A DNA stretch of 63,088 nucleotides from Methylococcus sp. (GTDB lineage: Bacteria > Pseudomonadota > Gammaproteobacteria > Methylococcales > Methylococcaceae). The notes under the pieces are model-generated. The model was not told the origin of the DNA. It made no database searches and saw only the letters and a list, made by a program, of their open reading frames with translations. The stretch covers positions 1 to 63,088 of the forward strand of contig JAQTYA010000011.1 in the NCBI GenBank assembly GCA_028688525.1. The letters are read 5' to 3'. Positions 22,682-30,693 of this stretch are shown here, piece by piece (within the stretch, counting starts at the first letter, position 1; each line of letters begins with the position of its first letter). The translations under genes were made by a program, and so were the position numbers.

Positions 22682-23002
22682 ATGAACGACTGGATCGACG
22701 TAACCCCCGCTAGCGGCCTTGCGGATGGAGCGCATGCCGTCGCCGACCTCGACGGCATTCCCGTCGCCGTGTTCAACCTGGATGGCGAGTTCTACGCGAT
22801 CGAAGACGCCTGTACCCACGACGGCGCCGAAATCGCCAGCGGCCGGCTGGAGAAAAGCGAGATCGTCTGTCCCCGCCACGGCGCCCGCTTCTGCCTCAAG
22901 ACCGGCAAGGTCCTCGCTCCGCCCGCCTACGAAGACCTCACCTGCTTTTCCGTCCGCGTGGAAGACGGGATGATCCAGGTACGAGACGCGCGCTGGGACT
23001 AA
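22682..23002 (+). CDS. Rieske-type [2Fe-2S] ferredoxin
   Basis: 106 residues, a single Rieske domain. Ligands are Cys44/His46 (CTHDG) and Cys63/His66 (CPRHG), matching the soluble ferredoxins of ring-hydroxylating systems (naphthalene-type or NirD-like). It starts 13 bases after sufU and closes the suf operon. Its role there is not established; it may donate electrons to cluster assembly or be a cluster target. No membrane anchor, so cytoplasmic. Confidence 0.9.
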   Translation: MNDWIDVTPASGLADGAHAVADLDGIPVAVFNLDGEFYAIEDACTHDGAEIASGRLEKSEIVCPRHGARFCLKTGKVLAPPAYEDLTCFSVRVEDGMIQVRDARWD

Positions 23003-23062
23003 ATGGCCTCCGGCCGGTCGGCGGGTCTTGCGCCGATCCTATATTTCGATAAAATTGGAACT

Positions 23063-23416
23063 ATGGAAAACAAATCCGCAGTCGTCGCCTTGGCCGCACT
23101 GGCCCAGGACTCCCGTCTGGCGATCTTCCGCCTGTTGGTCCGCACCGGTCCGGACGGCTTGTCCGCCGGCAAGATCGCTGGAATCCTGAGTATCGCGCCT
23201 TCGTCTCTGTCCTTCCACTTGAAGGAACTGAGCCATGCCGGCCTCGTTTCGTCCCGCCAGGAAAGCCGCTATGTCATTTATTCGGCGAATTTCCAGGCCA
23301 TGAGCGAATTGATCGGTTTCCTGACCGAAAACTGTTGTCAAGGCGAACCCTGTCAGCCGGCAGGAGTAGCTTGCGGTTGTGTGGAACCTAGCCCAGTGGA
23401 TCATCCTAGAGCTTAA
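23063..23416 (+). CDS. arsR: ArsR-family arsenical-responsive repressor
   Basis: 117 residues, winged-helix ArsR/SmtB fold (LAQDSRLAIFRLLVRTGPDG, ILSIAPSSLSFHLKELSHAGLV). The usual As(III) site in helix 3 (ELCVCDL) is missing; a cysteine cluster lies at the C-terminus: Cys91, Cys92, Cys97, Cys104 and Cys106. This resembles the Acidithiobacillus ferrooxidans ArsR, whose C-terminal CC...C triad binds arsenic. TAAAAT at 23050-23055 with TTGCGC (23028-23033) 16 bases upstream could be the promoter; the transcript would then start almost at the ATG. The ATG 23063 start is preferred over 23003, which adds residues outside the fold. Confidence 0.9.
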   Translation: MENKSAVVALAALAQDSRLAIFRLLVRTGPDGLSAGKIAGILSIAPSSLSFHLKELSHAGLVSSRQESRYVIYSANFQAMSELIGFLTENCCQGEPCQPAGVACGCVEPSPVDHPRA

Positions 23417-23453
23417 CGATCGACTTACGAATTTTCCCGAAGAGGTTCATTTT

Positions 23454-23921
23454 ATGAAGCGTTTGCATGTCCATGTTTCGGTCGCCAATATCGAATCCAA
23501 TGTCGTGTTCTACAGCGCAGTGTTTGGTTGCGAGCCGACGGTGCGGAAATCCGACTACGCCAAATGGATGCTGGATGACCCTCGGGTCAATTTCGCCATT
23601 TCCAGCCGCAGCGGCAAGGTTGGACTCGATCATTTGGGCATCCAGGCGGAAGACGATTCCGAGCTTGCCGAGCTGAAACAGTGCCTCGACCGTGCCGGCG
23701 CGCCGATTGCCGAGCAGAAGGGTACCGGCTGCTGCTACGCTGTGTCGGACAAATACTGGGTACTCGATCCGCAGGGCATCCCTTGGGAATCGTTCCATTC
23801 GCTGGGCGAGATACCGGTATTCGGAGAGAGTCCGAAAGCGAATCCGGAAACCGGCGAGGCGCCGAAGTCGGCCTGCTGCGCGCCGGAGTTGGGAAAGCCT
23901 TCTTCCCCTTGCTGCGGGTAA
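23454..23921 (+). CDS. arsI: ArsI C-As lyase (CadI-like vicinal oxygen chelate protein)
   Basis: 155 residues, glyoxalase/VOC fold. Predicted Fe(II) ligands His5, His60 and Glu112 correspond to His5, His62 and Glu115 of the characterised ArsI; the substrate-binding vicinal pair is Cys93-Cys94 in GTGCCYA. ArsI uses O2 to cleave the C-As bond of trivalent methylarsenicals. Two extra Cys pairs occur in the tail (141-142 and 153-154), which could bind metalloid. Older annotations call such proteins cadmium-induced CadI. ATG 23454 is the first residue of the fold. It lies between arsR and arsC. Confidence 0.88.
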   Translation: MKRLHVHVSVANIESNVVFYSAVFGCEPTVRKSDYAKWMLDDPRVNFAISSRSGKVGLDHLGIQAEDDSELAELKQCLDRAGAPIAEQKGTGCCYAVSDKYWVLDPQGIPWESFHSLGEIPVFGESPKANPETGEAPKSACCAPELGKPSSPCCG

Positions 23922-23925
23922 GGGC

Positions 23926-24402
23926 ATGAAAAGCGTCCTGGTGCTCTGCACCGGCAACTCCTGCCGCAGCATACTCGGCGAGGTCTTGCTCAACCAGCTC
24001 GGCGGCGACCGCCTGCGCGCCCGGAGTGCGGGCAGCCATCCGACGGGTAAGGTGAATCCCCATGCGCTGGCCGCCTTGCGCCGGCACGGCCTGCCGACCG
24101 AAGGCTTGAGCAGTAAGTCCTGGGAGGCCCTAGGCGACCAAGCTTTCGATATTCTCATCACAGTTTGCGACGACGCGGCCAGCGAAGCCTGCCCGGCCTA
24201 TTTGGGGCAGGCCGTGCGCGGCCATTGGGGCCTGCCGGACCCGGCCAAGGCCACGGGCACGCCGGCGGAGATCGACGCCGTGTTCGATTCGGCGTTCGAG
24301 GTGCTGGAAACCCGGGTCCGGGCGCTGCTGGCTTTACCCTTCGAGGCCTTGGGGGCGTCGGAACTTGCGGCTGAATTGGAACTCATAGGAAAACTGCCAT
24401 GA
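23926..24402 (+). CDS. arsC: arsenate reductase, low-molecular-weight phosphatase type
   Basis: 158 residues. P-loop CX5R at Cys8-Arg14 (CTGNSCRS) and two further cysteines, Cys81 and Cys89 (TVCDDAASEACP), reproduce the Cys10/Cys82/Cys89 triad of thioredoxin-coupled ArsC (S. aureus type). It reduces arsenate to arsenite, which the adjacent ACR3 pump exports. It starts 4 bases after arsI and overlaps ACR3 by 4 bases (ATGA). The C-terminal tail beyond about residue 130 is somewhat longer than usual. Confidence 0.93.
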   Translation: MKSVLVLCTGNSCRSILGEVLLNQLGGDRLRARSAGSHPTGKVNPHALAALRRHGLPTEGLSSKSWEALGDQAFDILITVCDDAASEACPAYLGQAVRGHWGLPDPAKATGTPAEIDAVFDSAFEVLETRVRALLALPFEALGASELAAELELIGKLP

Positions 24403-25493
24403 GCAAGCGCAAGGCAAGACAACCCGCTCAGCGGGCCGAACCCAAGCGCATGAGCTTCTTCGACCGCTATCTGACGGTCTGGGTCGGACTCTGCATGGCG
24501 GCGGGCGTACTGCTCGGCAAGGCGCTGCCGGAGCCGGTCGCGGCGTTGCGCGGGATGGAGGTGTCCCAAATCAATCTGCCGATCGCCGGGCTGATCTGGC
24601 TGATGATCTATCCGATGATGCTGAAAGTGGACTTCGCCTCAGTGGTGAACGTCGGCAAGAACCCCAAGGGGCTGCTGGTGACCGTGTTCGTCAACTGGCT
24701 GGTCAAGCCCTTCAGCATGGCGCTGTTCGGCTGGCTGTTCTTCAAGCATCTGTTTCTGCCCTGGATCGGAGCCGAGGCGGCGGACCAATATCTGGCCGGC
24801 GTCATCATCCTCGCCGCCGCGCCCTGCACCGCTATGGTATTCGTCTGGAGCTACCTCACCGACGGCGACCCGGCCTATACCCTGATCCAGGTCGCAGTGA
24901 ACGACCTCATCATGCTGGTAGCCTTCGTGCCCATCGTGAAATATCTGGTGTCGGGTGCGGCAGGGCTGGACGTACCGTTCGACGTGCTGTTCTACTCGGT
25001 GGTGGTATTCATCGTGCTGCCGCTGGCCGCCGGCGTGCTATCGCGTTTGTGGCTGCTGCGGCGGAAGGGCGCGACCTGGTTCGAACAGGCGTTCCTGCCG
25101 CGGCTGCATCCGGTAGCGATAGCCGCGCTGCTGCTCACCCTGGTGCTGATCTTCGCCTTCCAGGCCGACAACCTCACCGGCCGCTGGCTGCACGTGGCGT
25201 TGATCGCCGTGCCCATCCTGATTCAGGTGTATTTCAACGCTTCGCTGGTGTACGGCCTGATGCGGCTGTTCCGGGTGAACTACGCCGTGGCCGCGCCAGG
25301 AGCGCTGATCGGTGCCAGCAATTTCTTCGAGCTGGCGGTGGCGACAGCGATCACGCTGTTCGGGCCAGAGTCTGGAGCGGCTCTGGCGACCGTGGTTGGC
25401 GTGCTGGTCGAAGTGCCGGTGATGCTGTCGGTATGTGCGGTGTGCAACCGTACCCGCAGCTGGTTCGGCGCCGGGCTTAGAACAAGCGATTGA
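24399..25493 (+). CDS. ACR3-family arsenite efflux transporter
   Basis: 364 residues with about ten membrane helices. Contains the ACR3 signature APCTAMVFVWSYLTDGDPAYT with the cysteine needed for arsenite transport. Exports As(III) across the inner membrane using the proton gradient. Often labelled arsB, although ACR3 is unrelated to ArsB. Last gene of the arsenic operon; its end overlaps the convergent phosphatidyltransferase gene by 17 bases. Confidence 0.95.
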   Translation: MSKRKARQPAQRAEPKRMSFFDRYLTVWVGLCMAAGVLLGKALPEPVAALRGMEVSQINLPIAGLIWLMIYPMMLKVDFASVVNVGKNPKGLLVTVFVNWLVKPFSMALFGWLFFKHLFLPWIGAEAADQYLAGVIILAAAPCTAMVFVWSYLTDGDPAYTLIQVAVNDLIMLVAFVPIVKYLVSGAAGLDVPFDVLFYSVVVFIVLPLAAGVLSRLWLLRRKGATWFEQAFLPRLHPVAIAALLLTLVLIFAFQADNLTGRWLHVALIAVPILIQVYFNASLVYGLMRLFRVNYAVAAPGALIGASNFFELAVATAITLFGPESGAALATVVGVLVEVPVMLSVCAVCNRTRSWFGAGLRTSD

Positions 25494-26037
25494 TCTTGAA
25501 GCTGGAGGCCATCAGCAATCCCATCACCAGAAACGCCACGGGCCAAGCGTTCAGGCTGGACGGAAACGCAAGAGACAGCAGGTAGAGCACAGGGAACAGC
25601 ACGCCGTTGACCGTGATCGGCACGCCCTCGAATCCCTTGCCCGTGGAAATGTTGTAACGCGCCAGCCTTAGCATGCCGCAAGCCACGAAGAACAGCAGCG
25701 GCGGAATCACCAGCCAGGATCGTAGGCTCATCGCGAAGTACAGGCAGACTGGCGCCACCCCGAACGACACCAGATCTGCCAGGGAATCGAGCTGCTTGCC
25801 GAACTCGCGGCCGGTATGGTGGGTCCAGGCCGCCACCTTGCCGTCCAGCGAATCGCAGACCATCGCCAGCACGATCAAACCGAAACCGGCCTCGGGATTG
25901 CCTTGCATAGCGGCAAAAACCGCCAGCACGCCGCAACTCAGATTGGCGATGGTCAACACATCGGCCCAGGTCAACAAACGCAGCATTCCCACCGTATCGC
26001 TCCCTCGTCGAAAAATGAATGGTCCCTTGAATATCAC
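25477..26037 (-). CDS. CDP-alcohol phosphatidyltransferase, PssA-like
   Basis: 186 residues, about six membrane helices. The catalytic CDP-alcohol phosphotransferase motif is DSLDGKVAA-x9-GKQLDSLAD: all four aspartates are present, but the usual Arg of the AR pair is Ala. The family (type II phosphatidylserine synthase) joins serine to CDP-diacylglycerol; the LADLVSFGVAPVCLYF segment is typical of PssA. The protein is shorter than many PssA (about 230-280 residues). It follows the GGDEF/EAL gene by 31 bases on the same strand. Confidence 0.82.
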   Translation of the reverse strand: MIFKGPFIFRRGSDTVGMLRLLTWADVLTIANLSCGVLAVFAAMQGNPEAGFGLIVLAMVCDSLDGKVAAWTHHTGREFGKQLDSLADLVSFGVAPVCLYFAMSLRSWLVIPPLLFFVACGMLRLARYNISTGKGFEGVPITVNGVLFPVLYLLSLAFPSSLNAWPVAFLVMGLLMASSFKINRLF

Positions 26038-26068
26038 GGAAAAATGACAGCCCGGTTATCAAAGCGCA

Positions 26069-29029
26069 TCACGGCTTCTCTGCCAGCAGCAGCGCTTCGA
26101 ACTGTGCCCTCGGCGTCGGCTTGCCGCACAGGAATCCTTGCATCAGCCGGCAACCGTGCGCCTGCAGATAAGCCCCCTGCTCCACGGTTTCCACCCCTTC
26201 TCCGACCACTTCCAGCTTCAGAGCATGGGCCATGGCGATCATGGCTTTGATCAAGGCGGTTTTGCGCCGGTCGGACGGCAAGCCGTGGACGAACGAGCGG
26301 TCGATCTTGAGCCGCCGCACCGGGAAGCGGTGCAGGTAACTCAGCGAAGAATAACCGGTGCCGAAATCGTCGATGCTGATCGACACGCCCATGGCATTGA
26401 ACGCATCCAGGGTCTCGGTGATTTCCCCGCTGTCTTCCAACAGCAGGCTCTCGGTGATCTCCAGTTCCAGCCACTCCGGCCGGCATCCCGTCTCCGCCAG
26501 AATGCGCACGACCGTACCCGCCAGATCGTTCAGAATGAACTGGCGGGTCGACAGATTGACCGCCACCCGCACGGGCTTCTCCCTGCCCCGGTTCCACGAT
26601 ACAGCAGCCCGGCAGGCCTCACCCAGCGCCCATTCGCCGATGCTGACAATCACGCCAGTCTCTTCGGCGACATGGATGAATTTGCCGGGTAGGACGACTC
26701 TTTCGCCGTCCCGGTTCCAGCGCAGCAAAGCCTCGGCACCGACCACCCGCCCCGTAGCCAAGTCGACCTGCGGCTGGAAATACAGTTCCAGCTCGTTTCG
26801 TTCCTGGGCCTTGCGCAAAGCCGACTCGATGAGCATGCGCTCCGAGGCGCGCTCAGTGAGATCGGCGATGTAGAACTGGAAATTGTTCCGGCCTTGCTTC
26901 TTGGCGTAATACATGGCCGAGTCGGCACACCGGAACAAAGTATCGATATCGATGCAGTCGCCGGGGTAGAGCGCAATGCCGATGCTGGCGGAGGCGAACA
27001 GCTCGCGCCCCTCGATCTGGAAGGGCTCGGCCAGCGCGCCCAGGATGCGCCCAGCCAGACTATTGAGATCGGCCCCATTGCGGATGTCCGGCAGCAATAC
27101 GGCAAATTCATCGCCCCCCAGGCGCGCCACGACGTCGTCGCAACGCACGGCATCGGTCAACCGGCTCGCGGCTTGTTCCAGCAGCTTATCGCCTACCCCG
27201 TGGCCCAGGGTATCGTTGACCTCTTTGAAGCGGTCCATATCCAACATCATCAGGGCTAGCCGCCGCCCGGAAACCGCGGAGTCGGCAAGAACCTCCTTGA
27301 TCCTGGAATTGAGCAACTCACGGTTGGGCAAGCCCGTCAACGAGTCGAAAAAGGCCATGTGCTGGATCTGGCGGCGGTAGGCGTCGATTTCGGTAATATC
27401 GCGCCCTACCGCCAGGACTTGCCGAATCTCCCCATCCGCGTCACGCTCCGGCGTGAGGCGAATGTGAGAAACGATATCCTCGCCTCTAGCCGTTTTCCAA
27501 GTCAGCTCGAAATCCTCCTGTCTTCCGGTCTCGAGCACCTCTCGAATCTTATCCTGATAGGCGCAAGCGCTCTTACCGCCGGGAAATTCCGCTGGCGTCT
27601 TGTCCAACATTTCCGAAACAGGCACGCCGGACTCCTCCACGAGCCGCGGATTGGCGTAAATGCGGCGGCATTGGCCATCATAACGGGCAACGGTGTCGGG
27701 AGAATGCTCGACCAGCGAGCGGAACTCCTGTTCGCGCGTCTTGAGGCGGTATTCCGAGCGCTCGCGCTCCAGGGCCCCTGCCACACGGGCCGCGACGATC
27801 TGCAAAAGGGCCGTCACCAGATCCGTATCGCCCATCGGCTTGCCGTCCATCACCGCGATCAGCCCGATCGGCGCGCCCGCCGAATCCCACAAGGGTATGC
27901 CGGCATAGCTTTCCACCCCCATGTCCCGGAGCATGTTGTCCTCTGAAAACAGTTGTTGCACGCCCCGCGCATAGCAGCATAGGGTGCGGCCCATGACGTT
28001 CTCGCAAGGCGTACCGCTGAGACCATAGCGCAGGTTGGGCGCGATCTCGCCACGGGCGTACAGCGCGACCGTCTCGGCGATAGCGGGATCCTGGGTCAAC
28101 CGGTCGATGACGACGTAGTCCGTCCCCAACGTCTGCCCGAGATACCGGGCCACGGACGGGAAAAACTCTCCGCCTTCTGCCGCCCAGCCGCGTTGCGCGA
28201 TAAAGCGTAAAGTCTCCTCCGTCCTTTTGCGCTCGGTAATATCCACGATGAAGCCGTGCCACAGTGTCGTACCATCAGCCAAGCGCTCGGGTACGGAACG
28301 CGCTTCCAGCCAGCGCATCCCCTTGCGGGGATGCCGGATACGGTATTCGCTCAAAAACGGCGCCATCGCAAGGCGAGACGCCTCCTTGCGCTTCCGCATC
28401 TGCTCCAAATCCTCCGGCAGAATCAGCGCGTAGATGCGGCCGATATCGTCCAGCACAGATTGAACGCCCAGCCCCAGAACATCCTCCACCCCCTTGCTGG
28501 CATAGGTCATGGCGACTCGTCCATCGGACTGCCGCTCCACGCTGTACATGAACCCCGGCGCACACTGGGCAAACCGGGAAAGACGGGACATGCTCTCCCG
28601 CTCGGCCTTCAGCCGCTCCATCTCCTTCAGGTGGTTCTCGGCTTCGAGCCTAGGACGCAAGTCCCGGACGAGACACATCGCCAGACGCCGCCCGTGCAGA
28701 TCGAATGGGCTAAGCGCCACCTCCACCGGAATGACTTCGCCGGTCGAGACGCGGTGCACCGATTCGAAATAACAGCTCGCCACCGTTCCGTCCTGCTCGC
28801 CGATCAAGCCTTGAACCCGGGCTGCGTCGAAATTCGGGTCGAAATCCAGCGGCCGCCAGGTTAGCAAGGTGTCCAGATCGACGCCGAAATGGCGGCAAGC
28901 CGGCTCGTTGGCGTAAACGATGCGGCCACCATCGCAGGTGTCGTGCACCGTAATCACCTGATCCCGCATGCATTCGATCATGGCCCGGAACAAGGCGTTT
29001 TCTTCGATCGGACCTTCCCCGAGTTTCAC
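26069..29029 (-). CDS. PAS-PAS-GAF-PAS-GGDEF-EAL cyclic-di-GMP enzyme
   Basis: 986 residues, no membrane segment. Order: PAS (about 10-135), PAS (about 150-275), GAF (about 285-420), PAS (about 430-550), GGDEF (near 640, RLGGDEFAVLLPD), EAL (about 735-980; AEALLRWNRD, DDFGTGYSSLSYLHRF, KIDRSFV). Both catalytic motifs are intact, so it could make and break c-di-GMP; an inhibitory I-site (RCDD five residues before GGDEF) is present. The signals sensed are unknown. The Pga synthase at 5412-7230 is a plausible target of its product, but that is inference. Confidence 0.93.
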   Translation of the reverse strand: MKLGEGPIEENALFRAMIECMRDQVITVHDTCDGGRIVYANEPACRHFGVDLDTLLTWRPLDFDPNFDAARVQGLIGEQDGTVASCYFESVHRVSTGEVIPVEVALSPFDLHGRRLAMCLVRDLRPRLEAENHLKEMERLKAERESMSRLSRFAQCAPGFMYSVERQSDGRVAMTYASKGVEDVLGLGVQSVLDDIGRIYALILPEDLEQMRKRKEASRLAMAPFLSEYRIRHPRKGMRWLEARSVPERLADGTTLWHGFIVDITERKRTEETLRFIAQRGWAAEGGEFFPSVARYLGQTLGTDYVVIDRLTQDPAIAETVALYARGEIAPNLRYGLSGTPCENVMGRTLCCYARGVQQLFSEDNMLRDMGVESYAGIPLWDSAGAPIGLIAVMDGKPMGDTDLVTALLQIVAARVAGALERERSEYRLKTREQEFRSLVEHSPDTVARYDGQCRRIYANPRLVEESGVPVSEMLDKTPAEFPGGKSACAYQDKIREVLETGRQEDFELTWKTARGEDIVSHIRLTPERDADGEIRQVLAVGRDITEIDAYRRQIQHMAFFDSLTGLPNRELLNSRIKEVLADSAVSGRRLALMMLDMDRFKEVNDTLGHGVGDKLLEQAASRLTDAVRCDDVVARLGGDEFAVLLPDIRNGADLNSLAGRILGALAEPFQIEGRELFASASIGIALYPGDCIDIDTLFRCADSAMYYAKKQGRNNFQFYIADLTERASERMLIESALRKAQERNELELYFQPQVDLATGRVVGAEALLRWNRDGERVVLPGKFIHVAEETGVIVSIGEWALGEACRAAVSWNRGREKPVRVAVNLSTRQFILNDLAGTVVRILAETGCRPEWLELEITESLLLEDSGEITETLDAFNAMGVSISIDDFGTGYSSLSYLHRFPVRRLKIDRSFVHGLPSDRRKTALIKAMIAMAHALKLEVVGEGVETVEQGAYLQAHGCRLMQGFLCGKPTPRAQFEALLLAEKP

Positions 29030-29102
29030 TCGCCCCTCCCCCCTATACTCCGGCCATGCGCCTTGAGCGCATCGCCCGCCACCTCGCCTCCGTGACGGCT
29101 CG

Positions 29103-29768
29103 TCACGTCAAGAGCACCGCGACCAGACCGGTCATGAAGATGCCGTCGAACGTTCCTGCGCCGCCTATGGACGCGATCGGCGTACCCAGGCGGCGGATGT
29201 CAGGAATGCGCAGCAGATCGGCGCCAATCAGCACACCAATCGTGCCTGCGATATAGGCGACAGGCGCCCGGTGCTCGCCGCCCAGCAGCAAGGCGACCAG
29301 CGCCGCCGCCAGCGGTGCGGTCAGGATCGGCATGCCGATGCCGAAGCCTGGGATAGGCCGGCTGAACCCGTAGGCTACAGCCGCGACGCAGGCCGTAGCC
29401 AATCCCAGCTGAGGTAACGCAATGTCGTTGTGGGCGAGCAGATAGATGGAAAACGCTACCGGCACCAATCCGCCGCCAACGTTGACAACGATCTTGGTCC
29501 GACCGGTGAACGGAATTTCGGGCAAGCGCAGCAGCCCGCGATAAGTAGGCGGGCGAACCGCCGCGGACGTTTCCGCCTTGATGTTGGCCAAGGGCAGGTT
29601 GATCGCACTGCCCAGGAATGAGGTCACCACCAGGCTCAGCGCGGAAGAGGCATCGAGCCCGAGCTTTTCGAAAGTGAGCGCGATAATCTCGAAATTGATG
29701 CTGAAGATGATCCACAGCAGCAAGCCGGCGAAAAAAAAGAAATAGAACGGCGAGAATGGACCGCGCAT
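29103..29768 (-). CDS. DUF1614 membrane protein
   Basis: 221 residues from ATG 29768. About six hydrophobic segments; matches DUF1614 by SFLGSAINLPLANIKAE, VNVGGGLVPVAFSIYLL and GGAGTFDGIFMTGL. Function unknown. An in-frame GTG at 29819 would add 17 basic residues, but it falls inside a strong hairpin (29798-29831), so the ATG is preferred. It lies downstream of hsp20 on the same strand. Confidence 0.8.
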   Translation of the reverse strand: MRGPFSPFYFFFFAGLLLWIIFSINFEIIALTFEKLGLDASSALSLVVTSFLGSAINLPLANIKAETSAAVRPPTYRGLLRLPEIPFTGRTKIVVNVGGGLVPVAFSIYLLAHNDIALPQLGLATACVAAVAYGFSRPIPGFGIGMPILTAPLAAALVALLLGGEHRAPVAYIAGTIGVLIGADLLRIPDIRRLGTPIASIGGAGTFDGIFMTGLVAVLLT

Positions 29769-29797
29769 CAGTAGTCTGGCTCTGGGCAGAAGCAACG

Positions 29798-29831
29798 AGC
29801 CGGGCCGGAGCGATCTCACCCCGGCCCGGCT
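29798..29831 (-). terminator. strong hairpin between hsp20 and DUF1614
   Basis: AGCCGGGCCGG (29798-29808) pairs perfectly with CCGGCCCGGCT (29821-29831), an 11-bp GC-rich stem with a 12-base loop. It starts 14 bases after the hsp20 stop. On the minus strand the following bases (CGTTGCTTCTGCC) have no T run, so it may be a partial terminator or an RNA-stabilising hairpin rather than an efficient intrinsic terminator. Confidence 0.45.
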
Positions 29832-29844
29832 TCGGGCTCAGCAA

Positions 29845-30381
29845 TCAATCAATTTTGATGCTTTGGCGCTGGCTGCCGACCGCCTTGGGAAGCACCACCT
29901 CCAAAATGCCGTCCTTGAAGGAAGCCTTAGCTTTGTCCGCGTCCACCGCACAAGGCAAGCGCAGGCTCCTGCTGAATTCGCCGCGGCTCATCTCGCGGTG
30001 AAAATACTGGCCTTTTTCTTCCTTGGATTCCGACTGCGCAGAAGCCCGCAGAGTGAACACATCCTCACTCAAGGTAACCTCCAGGTTTTCCTTGGTGACG
30101 CCGGGCAGTTCCGCCTTGACCACAATCTCGTCGGCGCGATCGATCACATCGACCTTCGGCACGCTAATGCCCGGCACGCCGCCCCGGAACAAAGAAGGCC
30201 ACGGCCGCCGCATCAGCGCCCAAGGTTCGTGCTCCAGCCATCTGGCTGGCAAGACCTGTTCCATCCAGCGATCCATCTCGTCGAAGGGCCCCGGGTAGGT
30301 CCTGACGGCAGCCGGCTCCGGCGCCTTGACGTCCTTCCCTGCCGTTTCCTTCTCACGCTCGTCTTTCTTGGCCATACACAT
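29845..30381 (-). CDS. Hsp20 / alpha-crystallin small heat-shock protein
   Basis: 178 residues. Alpha-crystallin domain at about 75-165 with VDVIDRADEIVVKAELPGV, the FTLRA strand and the conserved FKDGILEVVLPK (A-x-x-x-(D/N)G-x-L form). The N-terminal arm (FDEMDRWMEQVLP) is typical of bacterial Hsp20. ATP-independent holdase that keeps unfolded proteins soluble. Starts at M1 (30381) or M3 (30375); GGAGAG precedes both. No convincing sigma-32 promoter was seen upstream. Confidence 0.93.
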   Translation of the reverse strand: MCMAKKDEREKETAGKDVKAPEPAAVRTYPGPFDEMDRWMEQVLPARWLEHEPWALMRRPWPSLFRGGVPGISVPKVDVIDRADEIVVKAELPGVTKENLEVTLSEDVFTLRASAQSESKEEKGQYFHREMSRGEFSRSLRLPCAVDADKAKASFKDGILEVVLPKAVGSQRQSIKID

Positions 30382-30693
30382 CTCTCCAACAACAACGATT
30401 TAATGCGATTGAACCCGGACGCCCCGCCCGGCCTTCGTACCCTGTCGTCGAGTGAACCGACGGCTCCAAGTATAGCCATATCGGTCTATAAGTACCTCTA
30501 CGGACGGTGTATTACCCCCTGCTCCGCAGGAGCGGTCGGAAAAGTTCCACACTAAAAAGGGTAACATGCTGAAAATATACAGCTTCGTATGTGCCGTTAT
30601 TCGGGTTCGATAATTGCTCCGTTCCCTGACCGGCCGGCGCTACACGAAACACAGGCCCGATGCCTAACCGATCAACCCCAGGAGTCCGACGAG
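30382..30693. other. 312-base intergenic region between divergent hsp20 and efflux operon
   Basis: Must hold the promoters of both divergent units, but no strong -35/-10 pair stands out. AT-rich patches occur at 30469-30495 (minus-strand TATACT at 30474-30469) and 30571-30581 (AATATACA). The second lies in a small dyad, GCTG-N8-CAGC (30568-30583). A GC hairpin GCTCC-GCA-GGAGC occurs near 30521-30533. None resembles a CusR or CueR box. Confidence 0.4.
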
